DNA of 64,000 bases. Origin: Microbispora hainanensis (GTDB taxonomy: Bacteria; Actinomycetota; Actinomycetes; Streptosporangiales; Streptosporangiaceae). The translations under genes and the position numbers were made by a program. The number at the start of each line of letters is the position of its first letter. Positions within the stretch are counted from its first letter, which is position 1. The stretch spans positions 5,208,001-5,272,000 of the forward strand of contig NZ_CP108086.1 in NCBI RefSeq assembly GCF_036186745.1, read 5' to 3'. This document shows, in pieces, positions 8,521 to 16,960 of this stretch. The notes below the pieces were generated by a model that saw only the letters and a program-made list of their open reading frames with translations, was not told the origin of the DNA and ran no database searches.

Positions 8521-10419
8521 ATGATCATCGCCTGTGCGCTCGTCGCCGCCGCCTGGCTCGCCGCCACGGTGGCCGCCTTCTTCGCCGGCCGCCCGGCGCT
8601 GGCCCGCGTGGCCGGTCTCGTCGCCGTGACGCACGCGGTGGCCGTCGTGGTGCCCCGGGCCGCGCCGCTGGTCGTGGCGGCCTGGCTGATCTGCGGGCTC
8701 GGCCTGCCGGACGGCCTGCTCGAATCCCCGGCCCGCCGGCTGCTCGCGGCCGGAGCGGCGACGGGCGCGCTCGTGTGGACGCCGGCGCTGCCGGTCACCA
8801 CGGGGTCCGTCGTCGCCGCCGCGGCCGCCGCCTCGGCCGTGGCACTCGGGGGCGTGGCCGTCCGCTGTCCCAGGGCTCCCGCCGCGCGCCGCCGCACCCT
8901 GCAGTGGATCGCCGCGGCCACGGTGGTGACGGCCGCGATCGACGCCGTGCTGGTGGCGGTCAACGCCCTGCTCGGCACCCCGCACGATCTCCTGCCCTGG
9001 ATGCTCGGCGCCATGGCGGTCATGCCCGTGGGCCTGCTGCTCGGCCAGGTGAAGGCGACCGCGCGCCTCGCGGAGCGGGCCCTGGTCGAGGCGGTGGTGA
9101 TCGCGGGCCTGACCATGCTCGTGGTCGCGGTCTACCTGGTCGTGGTCATCGGGCTGGCCCGCCGTCCTGTCGCCGCCGAGCGCGACGTGCTGGTCGCCAG
9201 CGTCGCCGCCTCGCTCGCGGCGGTGCTGCTCGCCCTGCCCGTACGGTTCCGCCTGGTCTCGGTGGGGATGTCGCTGCTGGGACGGCGCGGGCAGACGCCG
9301 GAGGAGGCGCTCGCGTCGTTCGGCGCCCGGATGAGCCGCGCGGTGCCGTTCGACGAACTGCTGCTCCAGCTCGTGGAGTCGCTGCGGGCCGCGCTCGGCC
9401 AGGCCGGCGCCGAGGTGTGGGTGGGCGCGGACGGCACGCTCCACCGCCAGGTCAGCGTGCCGGAACGCCCGGCCGACGTGATCACCCTCACCGACAAGGA
9501 ACGGCTCGTCATCGGGGGCACCCGCATCGGCGGCACCGCCTGGACGTCGGTCTGGCTGCCCGCGCTGCTCGACGACCGCGAGGCGCCGATCAGGGTCGCG
9601 CCCGCCGCCCACCTGGGCGACCTGCTGGGCCTGCTCGTCGTGCGGCGGCCACGCGAAGGCGTGGAGTTCTCCGAGGAGGACGACCGCGTGCTCATCCAGC
9701 TCGCCCGCCAGGTGGGGCTGGCCCTGCACAACATGCGCCTGGACACCGCGCTGCAGGCGTCGCTGGAGGAGCTGCGGCAGCGCAACGAGGAGCTGCAGGC
9801 GTCCCGGCTGCGCATCGTCACGGCCGCGGACGCCTCCCGGCGGGCGATCGAACGCGACCTGCACGACGGCGCGCAGCAGCATCTCGTCGCGCTCGCGGTC
9901 AAGCTCGGCCTCGTCCGCGAGATCATCAAGGATGATGTCGCCATGGCCGCCGAGCTGCTCGACGAACTGCGTGGCGACGTGCAGCAGGCCAACGCCGCCT
10001 TCCGCGAGCTGGCCCACGGCATCTATCCGCCCCTGCTGCGCGACCACGGGCTCGGCGAGGCCCTGCGCTCGGCCGGCCGCCGGGTGGCGCTGCCGTACCG
10101 GGTGGAGGTGAACCTGACCGAACGCTATCCGGAGCAGGTCGAGGCCGCGGTGTACTTCTGCTGCCTTGAGGCGATCCAGAACGCGGGCAAGCACGCCGGC
10201 CCGGGCGCGTCCGTGGAGGTGCGCATCCACGCCGAGGACGGCGTGCTGCACTTCAGCGTGCGCGACGACGGCGCGGGCTTCACACCGGGCGGCGTCCAGG
10301 GGCACGGGTTCGTCAACATGACCGACCGGCTCGGCGCGATCGGCGGGCGGCTGCACGTCGAGTCCGCGCCCGGGGCCGGGACGACGATCAGGGGAGAGGT
10401 GCCGGTGCATGGCTGCTGA
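8521..10419 (+). CDS. Membrane sensor histidine kinase (HisKA_3 type)
   Basis: 632 residues. Residues 1 to about 245 hold eight or more hydrophobic segments; about 265-405 resemble a GAF domain; about 410-435 is a short coiled coil (LEELRQRNEELQ); the dimerisation/phosphotransfer region contains the H-box ERDLHDGAQQ with His448; the ATPase domain covers about 530-630 (N-box EAIQNAGKHA, G-box RDDGAGF and HGFVNMTDR). This is the NarL-partner class of kinase and fits the LuxR-type regulators at 12233 and 12888, or the receiver of the cyclase fusion. It lies in the same operon as the ABC transporter. The stop overlaps the ATG of the next gene by 11 nt. Confidence 0.93.
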   Translation: MIIACALVAAAWLAATVAAFFAGRPALARVAGLVAVTHAVAVVVPRAAPLVVAAWLICGLGLPDGLLESPARRLLAAGAATGALVWTPALPVTTGSVVAAAAAASAVALGGVAVRCPRAPAARRRTLQWIAAATVVTAAIDAVLVAVNALLGTPHDLLPWMLGAMAVMPVGLLLGQVKATARLAERALVEAVVIAGLTMLVVAVYLVVVIGLARRPVAAERDVLVASVAASLAAVLLALPVRFRLVSVGMSLLGRRGQTPEEALASFGARMSRAVPFDELLLQLVESLRAALGQAGAEVWVGADGTLHRQVSVPERPADVITLTDKERLVIGGTRIGGTAWTSVWLPALLDDREAPIRVAPAAHLGDLLGLLVVRRPREGVEFSEEDDRVLIQLARQVGLALHNMRLDTALQASLEELRQRNEELQASRLRIVTAADASRRAIERDLHDGAQQHLVALAVKLGLVREIIKDDVAMAAELLDELRGDVQQANAAFRELAHGIYPPLLRDHGLGEALRSAGRRVALPYRVEVNLTERYPEQVEAAVYFCCLEAIQNAGKHAGPGASVEVRIHAEDGVLHFSVRDDGAGFTPGGVQGHGFVNMTDRLGAIGGRLHVESAPGAGTTIRGEVPVHGC

Positions 10420-11854
10420 CGGCTTCGACGCCGTGGTGGTCGGGTCGGGCCCGAACGGGCTGGTGGCGGCCGTCACCATGGCCGAGGCGGGCAGGCGGGT
10501 CCTGCTGCTGGAGGCGGCGGACGCGTTCGGCGGCGGGCTGCGCACCGCGGAGGTGACACTGCCCGGGTTCCGGCACGACCTGTGCGCGACCGTGCTGCCG
10601 CTCGCGCTGGCCTCGCCCGCCTTCCGCCGGGACCGGTTCTGGCAGGACCTGGGAGTCGAGTGGGCGCATCCCGCCATACCGGCCGCGCATCCGCTGGACA
10701 AACGCCCGGCGGTGCTCGTCCACCGCTCGCTCGGCGAGACCGCGCTGGGGCTCGGCCGGGACGGCGCGGCCTGGCGGGCCACGGTCGGGATGATCACGCG
10801 CGGGGGCGACCGGCTCGTCGACACACTGCTCGCCCCTCTGTCGGTGCCGCGCGCGCCGCTGCGGGCCGCCGGGTTCGGCGCGGTGGCCGCGCTCCCCGCG
10901 ACCACGCTCGCCCGCGCCCTGTTCCGTACGGCCGGGGCGCGGGCGGCGCTCGCCGGGATGGCCGCGCACTCGATGCTCGACCTGCGCGCGCCGATCACCG
11001 GCGGATATGGGCTGATGCTGGCCGGGCTCGCGCACCACGTGGGGTGGCCCCTGGTGCGCGGCGGCTCCCAGCGGCTCGCCGACGCGCTCGTCCGCCGGCT
11101 CAAGGACCTCGGCGGCGAGGCGCACACCGGACACCGGGTGCGCAGCCTCGACGAGGTGCCCGCGGCCCGGTCGATCCTCCTGGACCTCACGCCGCGCCAG
11201 GTGCTGGCCGTGGCGGGCCACCGGCTGCCCGCGGCCTACCGGGCGCGGCTGAGCCGCTACCGTTACGGCCCCGGCGTGTTCAAGCTCGACTGGGCGCTGT
11301 CGGGACCGGTGCCGTGGGCCGACCCCGCCGTGGGCGCGGCCGCGACCGTCCACCTCGGCGGCACGATGGAGGAGATCGCGCACGCGGAGGCGGAGGTGAG
11401 CCGGGGCCGCCATCCTGACCGGCCCTACGTGCTGCTCGTCCAGCCGGGCGTGGCCGACCCCACCCGGGCACCCGAGGGCGGGCACGTCCTGTGGGCCTAC
11501 TGCCACGTGCCGAACGGCTCGCGGGTGGACATGACCGAGGCGGTCGAGGCGCAGATCGAGCGGTTCGCTCCCGGCTTCCGGGACCTCGTGCTGGCCCGCG
11601 CCACCATGGACACGCGGGCGCTGGAGGCGCACAACCCCAACAACGTGGGCGGGGACATCGGGGGAGGGGCGGGCGACCTGGGCCAGTTCATCGGACGGCC
11701 CGTCTACTCCCCGCACCCCTGGGCGACGCCCGTGCCCGGCCTCTACATCTGCTCCGCCGCCACCCCGCCCGGGCCCGGGGTGCACGGCATGGGCGGCCTG
11801 CAGGCGGCCCGCCTGGCGCTCAGACGGGAAGCGCGCGCAGCAGCGCGGGGGTGA
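10409..11854 (+). CDS. Phytoene desaturase-family FAD-dependent oxidoreductase
   Basis: 481 residues from ATG inside the kinase 3' end. The N-terminus has the dinucleotide fold VVVGSGPNGLVAAVTMAEAGRRVLLLEAADAFGGG (GxGxxG with the Glu binding FAD ribose), and the C-terminus has the second flavin segment PGLYICSAATPPGPGVHGMGG. Members of this family act on carotenoids, retinol-like or other polyprenyl substrates, yet no carotenoid synthesis gene (crtE, crtB) is in view, so the substrate is open. The gene is translationally tied to a kinase/transporter operon, suggesting a membrane-lipid or redox role there, which is inference. Its 3' end overlaps the convergent response regulator by 35 bp. Confidence 0.85.
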   Translation: MAADGFDAVVVGSGPNGLVAAVTMAEAGRRVLLLEAADAFGGGLRTAEVTLPGFRHDLCATVLPLALASPAFRRDRFWQDLGVEWAHPAIPAAHPLDKRPAVLVHRSLGETALGLGRDGAAWRATVGMITRGGDRLVDTLLAPLSVPRAPLRAAGFGAVAALPATTLARALFRTAGARAALAGMAAHSMLDLRAPITGGYGLMLAGLAHHVGWPLVRGGSQRLADALVRRLKDLGGEAHTGHRVRSLDEVPAARSILLDLTPRQVLAVAGHRLPAAYRARLSRYRYGPGVFKLDWALSGPVPWADPAVGAAATVHLGGTMEEIAHAEAEVSRGRHPDRPYVLLVQPGVADPTRAPEGGHVLWAYCHVPNGSRVDMTEAVEAQIERFAPGFRDLVLARATMDTRALEAHNPNNVGGDIGGGAGDLGQFIGRPVYSPHPWATPVPGLYICSAATPPGPGVHGMGGLQAARLALRREARAAARG

Positions 11855-12179
11855 GGTCGTCCTTGCGGATGTAGGCGAGCGCTCCGCACGCGCCGGCGTC
11901 GGGCGGCAGGTCGTCGGCGGCGTACGTCGACACCAGCACGACCTTCACGTCGGGCGACTCGGCCAGGATGCGGCGGGTCGCCTCGATGCCGTTGATCCCC
12001 GGCAGGTTGATGTCCATCAGGATCATGGTGGGCCGGCCGCCGGTCACCAGGTCGAGGGCGTCCTCGCCCGTCGCCGCCTCGCCCACCACCCGCCATCCCG
12101 GCAGCAGCCGGATCAACGCGCGGGCGACCGAACGGAACGGAGCCTGGTCGTCCACGATGATCACGTCGACCACTCGCAT
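11820..12179 (-). CDS. Stand-alone receiver-domain response regulator
   Basis: 119 residues from ATG at 12179 (MRVVDVIIVDDQ); an upstream in-frame ATG at 12227 is less likely because the added residues are not receiver-like. Asp10/Asp11, phospho-acceptor Asp56 (LMDINLPG) and Lys106 (YIRKDD) are all present, so it should be phosphorylatable, but the protein ends directly after the receiver with no output domain. It may serve as a phosphate relay or sink, or act through protein contacts. It converges on the oxidoreductase gene and is the last of three regulators read in the same direction. Confidence 0.85.
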   Translation of the reverse strand: MRVVDVIIVDDQAPFRSVARALIRLLPGWRVVGEAATGEDALDLVTGGRPTMILMDINLPGINGIEATRRILAESPDVKVVLVSTYAADDLPPDAGACGALAYIRKDDLTPALLRALPV

Positions 12180-12232
12180 GCCTCCAGGATCCCGGAACCC
12201 GGTGCCCGCGTCCAAGGGCGTGACCACCCCGA

Positions 12233-12913
12233 TCAGCGGGTGCTAGCACCCCCGTGCTCGGACAGGTACATCAGCACGGCCATCACCCGGCGGTTCATGT
12301 CGGGCTCGGCGCCCAGCCCGAGCTTGGCGAACAGCGCGTTGATGTGCTTTTCCACCGCCCGCTCGGTGAGGAACAACGCGGCCCCGACCGCGGCGTTGCT
12401 CTTGCCCTGCGCGATCTGGGCCAGCACGTCCCGCTCGCGCGAGGTGAGCTGGGCCAGCGGCGACGACCGCGCGTGCACGGTGTCGGCCACGAGCGCGTCC
12501 ACCACCGCCGGGTCGATCACCGAGCCGCCCCGGGCCACCGTGCGGACCGCCTCGATCAGGTCGTGCGCGTCGCTCACCCGCTCCTTGAGCAGATAGGCCC
12601 GGCCGCTGCTGCCCCCCGCCAGCAGCGGCGTCGCGTACGCGGGCTCGGCGTACTGGGAGAGCACCACGACCCCCACCCGCGGGTGGGACTCGCGCAGCCT
12701 GACGGCGGCCTGGACCCCCTCGTCGGACGCCGTCGGAGGCATCCTGATGTCGGTCACCACGACGTCGGGATCGTGCTCGCCCACCGCCGCCATCAGCCCG
12801 GGCAGGTCGCCGCAGGTGGCGACCACCTCCAGGTCGGGCTGGAGATCCAGGACCCGCCGCACGCCCTCGCGGACGAGCAGCGAGTCCTCAGCGATCACGA
12901 TTCTGATGGGCAC
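12233..12913 (-). CDS. LuxR/NarL-family response regulator
   Basis: 226 residues. The GTG at 12913 is preferred because a strong ribosome site (GGAGG at about 12921-12925) precedes it; the annotated frame extends further upstream without conserved sequence. Receiver: phospho-acceptor Asp55 in TDIRMPPTASDEG, Lys in YLLKERV. Output: LuxR helix-turn-helix LTSRERDVLAQIAQGKSNAAVG with recognition helix LTERAVEKHINALFAKL. The DIRMPPTxxDEG stretch is shared with the receiver of the cyclase fusion, suggesting a common origin or a common kinase. Its start lies 26 nt inside the preceding regulator gene. Confidence 0.92.
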   Translation of the reverse strand: MPIRIVIAEDSLLVREGVRRVLDLQPDLEVVATCGDLPGLMAAVGEHDPDVVVTDIRMPPTASDEGVQAAVRLRESHPRVGVVVLSQYAEPAYATPLLAGGSSGRAYLLKERVSDAHDLIEAVRTVARGGSVIDPAVVDALVADTVHARSSPLAQLTSRERDVLAQIAQGKSNAAVGAALFLTERAVEKHINALFAKLGLGAEPDMNRRVMAVLMYLSEHGGASTR

Positions 12914-13565
12914 CTGTCCCCTCCATACGCAGCCACGTGAGCACCGCGAGGACACGGCGGTTGTCATCCGGGGTCTGGCTCAGGTCGAGCTTGGTGAGCA
13001 CGGCCGCGATGTGCGCCTCGACCGTCTTCGTGCCGAGGAACAGCGCCCGGGCGATCGCCGCGTTCGACCGGCCCTCGGCCATCAGGCGCAGCACATCCCG
13101 CTCGCGCGCGGTGAGCCGGTCGGCGAGCGACTCCTCCTGCCGCAGCCGGAACAGCATGCTGACGACCTCGGGGTCCACGGCGACGCCGCCGGCGGCGACC
13201 CGCTCCAGCGCGTCCCGGAGCGCGGACGCGTCGTCGACCCGGTCCTTCAGCAGATAGCCGACGCCGCGCGGGCTCGATTCGAGCAGCCGCGCGGCCAGCG
13301 CCCCCTCCGCGTACGTGGACAGGACCAGCACGCCGAGGGCGGGAAAGCGTTTCTTCAGCTCCGTCGCCGCCACCAGCCCCTCGTCGGTGAAGGTGGGAGG
13401 CATCCGTACGTCGAGGATGACGGCGTCGGCCGGTTGCTTCTCCAGCAGGGCGGTGAGCTCGGAGGGGTCGGCGGCCTGCGCCACGATGGTGACGCCGACG
13501 CGGTCGAGCAGGAGAGCCAGTCCCTTACGGAACAGGGCCGAGTCGTCACAGATCACCACCCGCAT
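12888..13565 (-). CDS. LuxR/NarL-family response regulator
   Basis: 225 residues from ATG at 13565 (MRVVICDDSALFRKG). Receiver with phospho-acceptor Asp52 (LDVRMPPTFTDEG) and a Lys in YLLKDRV; output helix-turn-helix LTARERDVLRLMAEGRSNAAIARALFLGTKTVEAHI. First gene of the minus-strand regulator pair and therefore nearest to the likely promoter in 13566-13770. Cognate kinase not linked directly; the kinase at 8521 is the only one in the window. Confidence 0.92.
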   Translation of the reverse strand: MRVVICDDSALFRKGLALLLDRVGVTIVAQAADPSELTALLEKQPADAVILDVRMPPTFTDEGLVAATELKKRFPALGVLVLSTYAEGALAARLLESSPRGVGYLLKDRVDDASALRDALERVAAGGVAVDPEVVSMLFRLRQEESLADRLTARERDVLRLMAEGRSNAAIARALFLGTKTVEAHIAAVLTKLDLSQTPDDNRRVLAVLTWLRMEGTGAHQNRDR

Positions 13566-13926
13566 GCAAGTCAGTGTGACACGGCTCGCACACTCCCCGA
13601 GACCGGCAGCGGGCGGTCCCGGCTGCCGGCGCCGGACGCCCACTCCGGGAAACGGCGAGCGCGGCCCGCGCGCGTCAGGGCGAACCGCGCGGCGTCAGTG
13701 CCCGGGGCGGGTGTTCGCCTGAGGCCGCACGTGGCCGCTGTCGATGTCGCGGTGTCAGCGCCGGGGTGGCTGTTCACCCTGTGGCGCGGCTGTCGGTGTC
13801 GAGGCGTCGCGGTGCCGGCGCCGGGTGGCCGTTGGCCGGGTGGTGGGGATGGCGGCTCGGGATGTGCTGTGAGCGCCTGGGGTGGCCGTTGGCCCGGTGG
13901 TGCGGGCGGCGGCTCGGGACGTGCTG
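13566..13926. repeat. Gene-free stretch with 57-bp tandem repeats
   Basis: Between two minus-strand genes. From about 13807 to 13977 there are three 57-bp imperfect copies (13807-13863, 13864-13920, 13921-13977), with a more degenerate fourth to the left from about 13750. The rightmost copy carries the stop codon of the penicillin-binding protein gene. The rest of the interval (13566-13745) shows no coding evidence and presumably holds the promoter of the regulator at 13565. Confidence 0.7.
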
Positions 13927-16908
13927 TCAGTGCCGGGGGTGGCCGTTGGTCTGGTGGCGGGGATGGCGGCCACCGTCGGGGTGCTTCTTGCGGTGTCCGC
14001 CCGCTCCGTGACCGGTCTGGCGGGCCGCCCGGCCGCGCTGCCCGTCTCGTGCGGCGCCGGTGTGTGTGGCGGCGTGTGTGGCGGTACGGGCGGTTTTGCG
14101 GCCACCGGTCGCTGAGGTTCCGCCCTGGCGCGTCCTGCTCCGCCGCGCCTCGTCCTGCCGCGCCTCGTCCTGCCGTGCCTGGCTCTTCCGCGCCTGGCTC
14201 TTCCGGGCCTGACTCCTCTGCGCCGCGCTCTTGCGCGCCCCGACCTGCCGGGCCGTGGTTTTGCGGGCCGTGGCGTGCTGGGCGGTGGCCTTCCGGGCCT
14301 TGGCCTGTTGGGGTGGGCCGCTTCGGGCGGAGGCGCGCTGGGCGGCGGGAGCCGACGCCGGAGAAGCGGCGTCGCGGGGACGGATGAGACTCGCCCAGCC
14401 CACCCGCCGGGCCGCCGGAGGCGCGCCGGCCGACCCCGTACGGACCGGTGCACGGGAAGAGGAGCCGTGAGCCACCGGGCGAGCTCCGGAGAAGAGCGGA
14501 CGGCCGGGTGTCCGCGCGCCCGAGGCGGCGGACGAGTGCCGGGTGGAGACGCCGCCGGGCATGGGCGGGCGGATCACGGGGACGGCGGGGGCGGCTCCGA
14601 CGCCGGTAGGAGCGGTCATGCCGCCCGCTGCCAGGGGGCTGGTCGCGGTGCCGCCGGAAGCCCCCGCGACGCCGCTCGCCGCACCGGCTGTCGCATCCTG
14701 CTCCGAAGCGTCGTCGTCGTGCTTTTCGCGCTCGGCCTTCCGCTTCTTCTTCTCCTTCTCGCGCTGCTTCTCCAGCGCCTCCTTCAGGCCCGGGGTGAAC
14801 CCGCCGCCGAACCGGGCCATGTCGGGCGGCACGAAGCCGTACGCCGGGGTGTCCCGCAGGGCCGCGCGCATCGAGTCCACCCAGATCGGGCCGGGCAGCG
14901 AGGCGCCCTGCACCGCGCCGTAATAACGGCCGCCGATGGTGACGCCGGTGAGCGGATAGCGGTAGGAACCCCGGATGTCGCCCACGCTGACGGCGGCGGC
15001 GAGGGCGGGGGTGTACCCGGCGAACCAGGCCGAGGTGTAGCCGTTGTTCGTGCCGGTCTTGCCCGCGGCGGGCCTGCCGATGGACTGTCCGCGCATCGTG
15101 CCCTTGCTGAAGACCCCCGTGAGCACGTGGCTCACCGCGTCGGCGACCGCGGGTTCGAGCGCGGTCACGCAGGCGGGCGGGATGTCGGTGCGGGTGCCGT
15201 CGCGCTCCACGACGGCGGTGATGGCCATCGGCCGGCAGTAGCGGCCGCGGGCGGCGAGCGCCGCGTACGCCGCCGCCACGGTCGTCGGGTCCATCTCGTT
15301 GGCGCCCAGCGTGAACGTCGGCACCTCGTGGAGCGGCGTGCCGTCCGCCCGCCTGATGCCCAGCGACTTGGCCGTCTGCACGACGTCGCACAGGCCGACC
15401 TCGCGCTCCAGCCGCATGTAGAAGATGTTCACCGACTGCCAGGTGCCCATCTCCAGGCTGTACGGCCCGCCGCCGCCCTCACCGCCCGCGTTGTGGATGA
15501 CCGTGTGCGGGTCGTTGACCGCCCTGCCCGAGCAGTCGCGATAGCCGTACGACGGGACGTACGCGCCGGGGATCGCGAAGCCGTCGCCGAACCGCATGCC
15601 CTGCTTGAGCGCGGTGGCCAGCGTGAACACCTTGAACGTGGACCCCGCCTGCAGGCCCAGCCCGCCGCCGTGGGCGGTGTCGGCCGCCAGGTTGTAGGTG
15701 GTGCTGGGCCCGAGGTCGCGGTTGTGCGGGTTGCGCCCGTAGCGCTTGCTCACGGCCATCGCGCGGATGTGCCCGGTGCCCGGCTCGATCATCGTCTCCG
15801 ACGCCACCTGGTGGTCGCGCGGCTTGACCCGTGCGGAGATGGCGCGCTCGGCGGCCCGCTGCGCGACCGGGTCGATGGTCGTCCAGATGGTCAGCCCGCC
15901 GCGCTGGAGGCGCCGCTCCCGGTCGGCCCTGCTGTAGCCGAAGGCGGGGTTGGTGAGCACCTCGCGCTCCACGTACACGCAGAAGAAGGGGTGGGCGCTG
16001 CCCGCGCAGCCGCCGGGCTCGGGACTCAGGTGCAGCCCCAGCGGCGCGGCCGCGGCGGTGCGCGCCGCGTCCTTGCCGATGATGCCGAGCTCCGCCATCC
16101 GGCCGAGGACCAGGTCGCGCCGGGTGCGCAGTCGGTCACGGTGCTCGTCGCCCAGCGAGGGATCGGTGTCGTACGGCGTGCGCACGGCGCCGGCGAGCGT
16201 CGCGGCCTGGGTGAGCGTGAGGTCGGCGGCGTCGACGCCGAAGAACCGCTTGGCCGCCGCCTGGACGCCGAACGCGCCCGCGCCGAAGTAGGCGATGTTG
16301 AGGTAGCGCTCGAGGATCTGGTCCTTGGTGTATTTGCGCTCGAGCGCCAGCGCGTACCGCAGCTCGTCGAGCTTGCGGCGGAACGAACGGACGAGGGCCT
16401 GCGCCCGCTCCTGCTCCGACTCGGCCTGGCTCACCATGATGTTCTTGACGAGCTGCTGGGTGATGGACGAGCCGCCCTGCCGGATCCCGCCGGCCCGCGT
16501 GTTGGTGACGAAGGCGCGCAGCGTGCCCTTGATGTCCAGGCCGCCGTGCTCGTAGAACCGGGCGTCCTCGATGGCCACGATGGCCTGGCGCATGACCGGG
16601 GCGACCGCGCTCAGCGGCACCGACTGCCGGTTCTGGTAGTAGAACTGGGCGATCTGGCGCCCGTTGCGGTCGAGCAGCCGTGTCACCTCGGGCAGCGGCT
16701 CCTCGCGCAGGGGCGCGGGCAGGTAGGTGAGGGTGGACGCGGCGCTCCTGGCCGCCAGGCCGGCCCCGCCCGCGAAGGGCATCACCAGCCCGGCGACCAG
16801 GGTGCCCCCGGCCGCGCCGCACATGCCCAGGGCGAGGACGGCGCGCCCGAGACTGACGCGCCCGAGACTGACGCGCCCGAGACTGACGCCGAGAAGACGA
16901 GAGGTCAC
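13927..16908 (-). CDS. Class A penicillin-binding protein with long basic repetitive tail
   Basis: 993 residues from GTG at 16908. One N-terminal membrane anchor (about 23-50); glycosyltransferase domain about 75-250 with EDARFYEHGGLDIKG and QGGSSITQQLVKN; transpeptidase domain about 340-620 with SxxK in GSTFK, a later SVN and KTGTNNG. It polymerises lipid II and cross-links peptidoglycan outside the membrane. From about residue 690 the protein turns into a charged (KQREKEKKKRKAEREK) then Ala/Arg/Lys/Gln/His-rich tail of some 300 residues with pentapeptide repeats (QARKS, QARQD), a wall- or polyanion-binding candidate. The GTG has no clear ribosome site. 5' codons are a 15-bp triplication. 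The stop lies inside a 57-bp repeat (see findings). Confidence 0.93.
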   Translation of the reverse strand: MTSRLLGVSLGRVSLGRVSLGRAVLALGMCGAAGGTLVAGLVMPFAGGAGLAARSAASTLTYLPAPLREEPLPEVTRLLDRNGRQIAQFYYQNRQSVPLSAVAPVMRQAIVAIEDARFYEHGGLDIKGTLRAFVTNTRAGGIRQGGSSITQQLVKNIMVSQAESEQERAQALVRSFRRKLDELRYALALERKYTKDQILERYLNIAYFGAGAFGVQAAAKRFFGVDAADLTLTQAATLAGAVRTPYDTDPSLGDEHRDRLRTRRDLVLGRMAELGIIGKDAARTAAAAPLGLHLSPEPGGCAGSAHPFFCVYVEREVLTNPAFGYSRADRERRLQRGGLTIWTTIDPVAQRAAERAISARVKPRDHQVASETMIEPGTGHIRAMAVSKRYGRNPHNRDLGPSTTYNLAADTAHGGGLGLQAGSTFKVFTLATALKQGMRFGDGFAIPGAYVPSYGYRDCSGRAVNDPHTVIHNAGGEGGGGPYSLEMGTWQSVNIFYMRLEREVGLCDVVQTAKSLGIRRADGTPLHEVPTFTLGANEMDPTTVAAAYAALAARGRYCRPMAITAVVERDGTRTDIPPACVTALEPAVADAVSHVLTGVFSKGTMRGQSIGRPAAGKTGTNNGYTSAWFAGYTPALAAAVSVGDIRGSYRYPLTGVTIGGRYYGAVQGASLPGPIWVDSMRAALRDTPAYGFVPPDMARFGGGFTPGLKEALEKQREKEKKKRKAEREKHDDDASEQDATAGAASGVAGASGGTATSPLAAGGMTAPTGVGAAPAVPVIRPPMPGGVSTRHSSAASGARTPGRPLFSGARPVAHGSSSRAPVRTGSAGAPPAARRVGWASLIRPRDAASPASAPAAQRASARSGPPQQAKARKATAQHATARKTTARQVGARKSAAQRSQARKSQARKSQARQDEARQDEARRSRTRQGGTSATGGRKTARTATHAATHTGAARDGQRGRAARQTGHGAGGHRKKHPDGGRHPRHQTNGHPRH
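14147..14221 (-). repeat. Five 15-bp units coding pentapeptide repeats
   Basis: Five consecutive 15-bp units (14147, 14162, 14177, 14192, 14207) inside the penicillin-binding protein tail encode pentapeptides of the ARKSQ/ARQDE type. Length changes here would stay in frame. Confidence 0.75.
16843..16887 (-). repeat. Perfect 15-bp triplication at start of PBP gene
   Basis: Three identical 15-bp units (16843-16857, 16858-16872, 16873-16887) code for VSLGR three times just before the membrane anchor, so copy number alters only the cytoplasmic tail. Confidence 0.9.
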
Positions 16909-16960
16909 GGGATATCAGTGCGACCTCTGGCGTTTCTCCAAACCCAGGGGCCACAAAGCT

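Noticed and set aside
6133-11190. 1685-codon minus-strand open frame
   Set aside because: Antisense to the permease, kinase and oxidoreductase; composition is typical of frame shadows in GC-rich DNA.
13807-13977. CRISPR array
   Set aside because: The 57-bp units are contiguous imperfect tandem repeats with no distinct spacers, and no cas genes are present.
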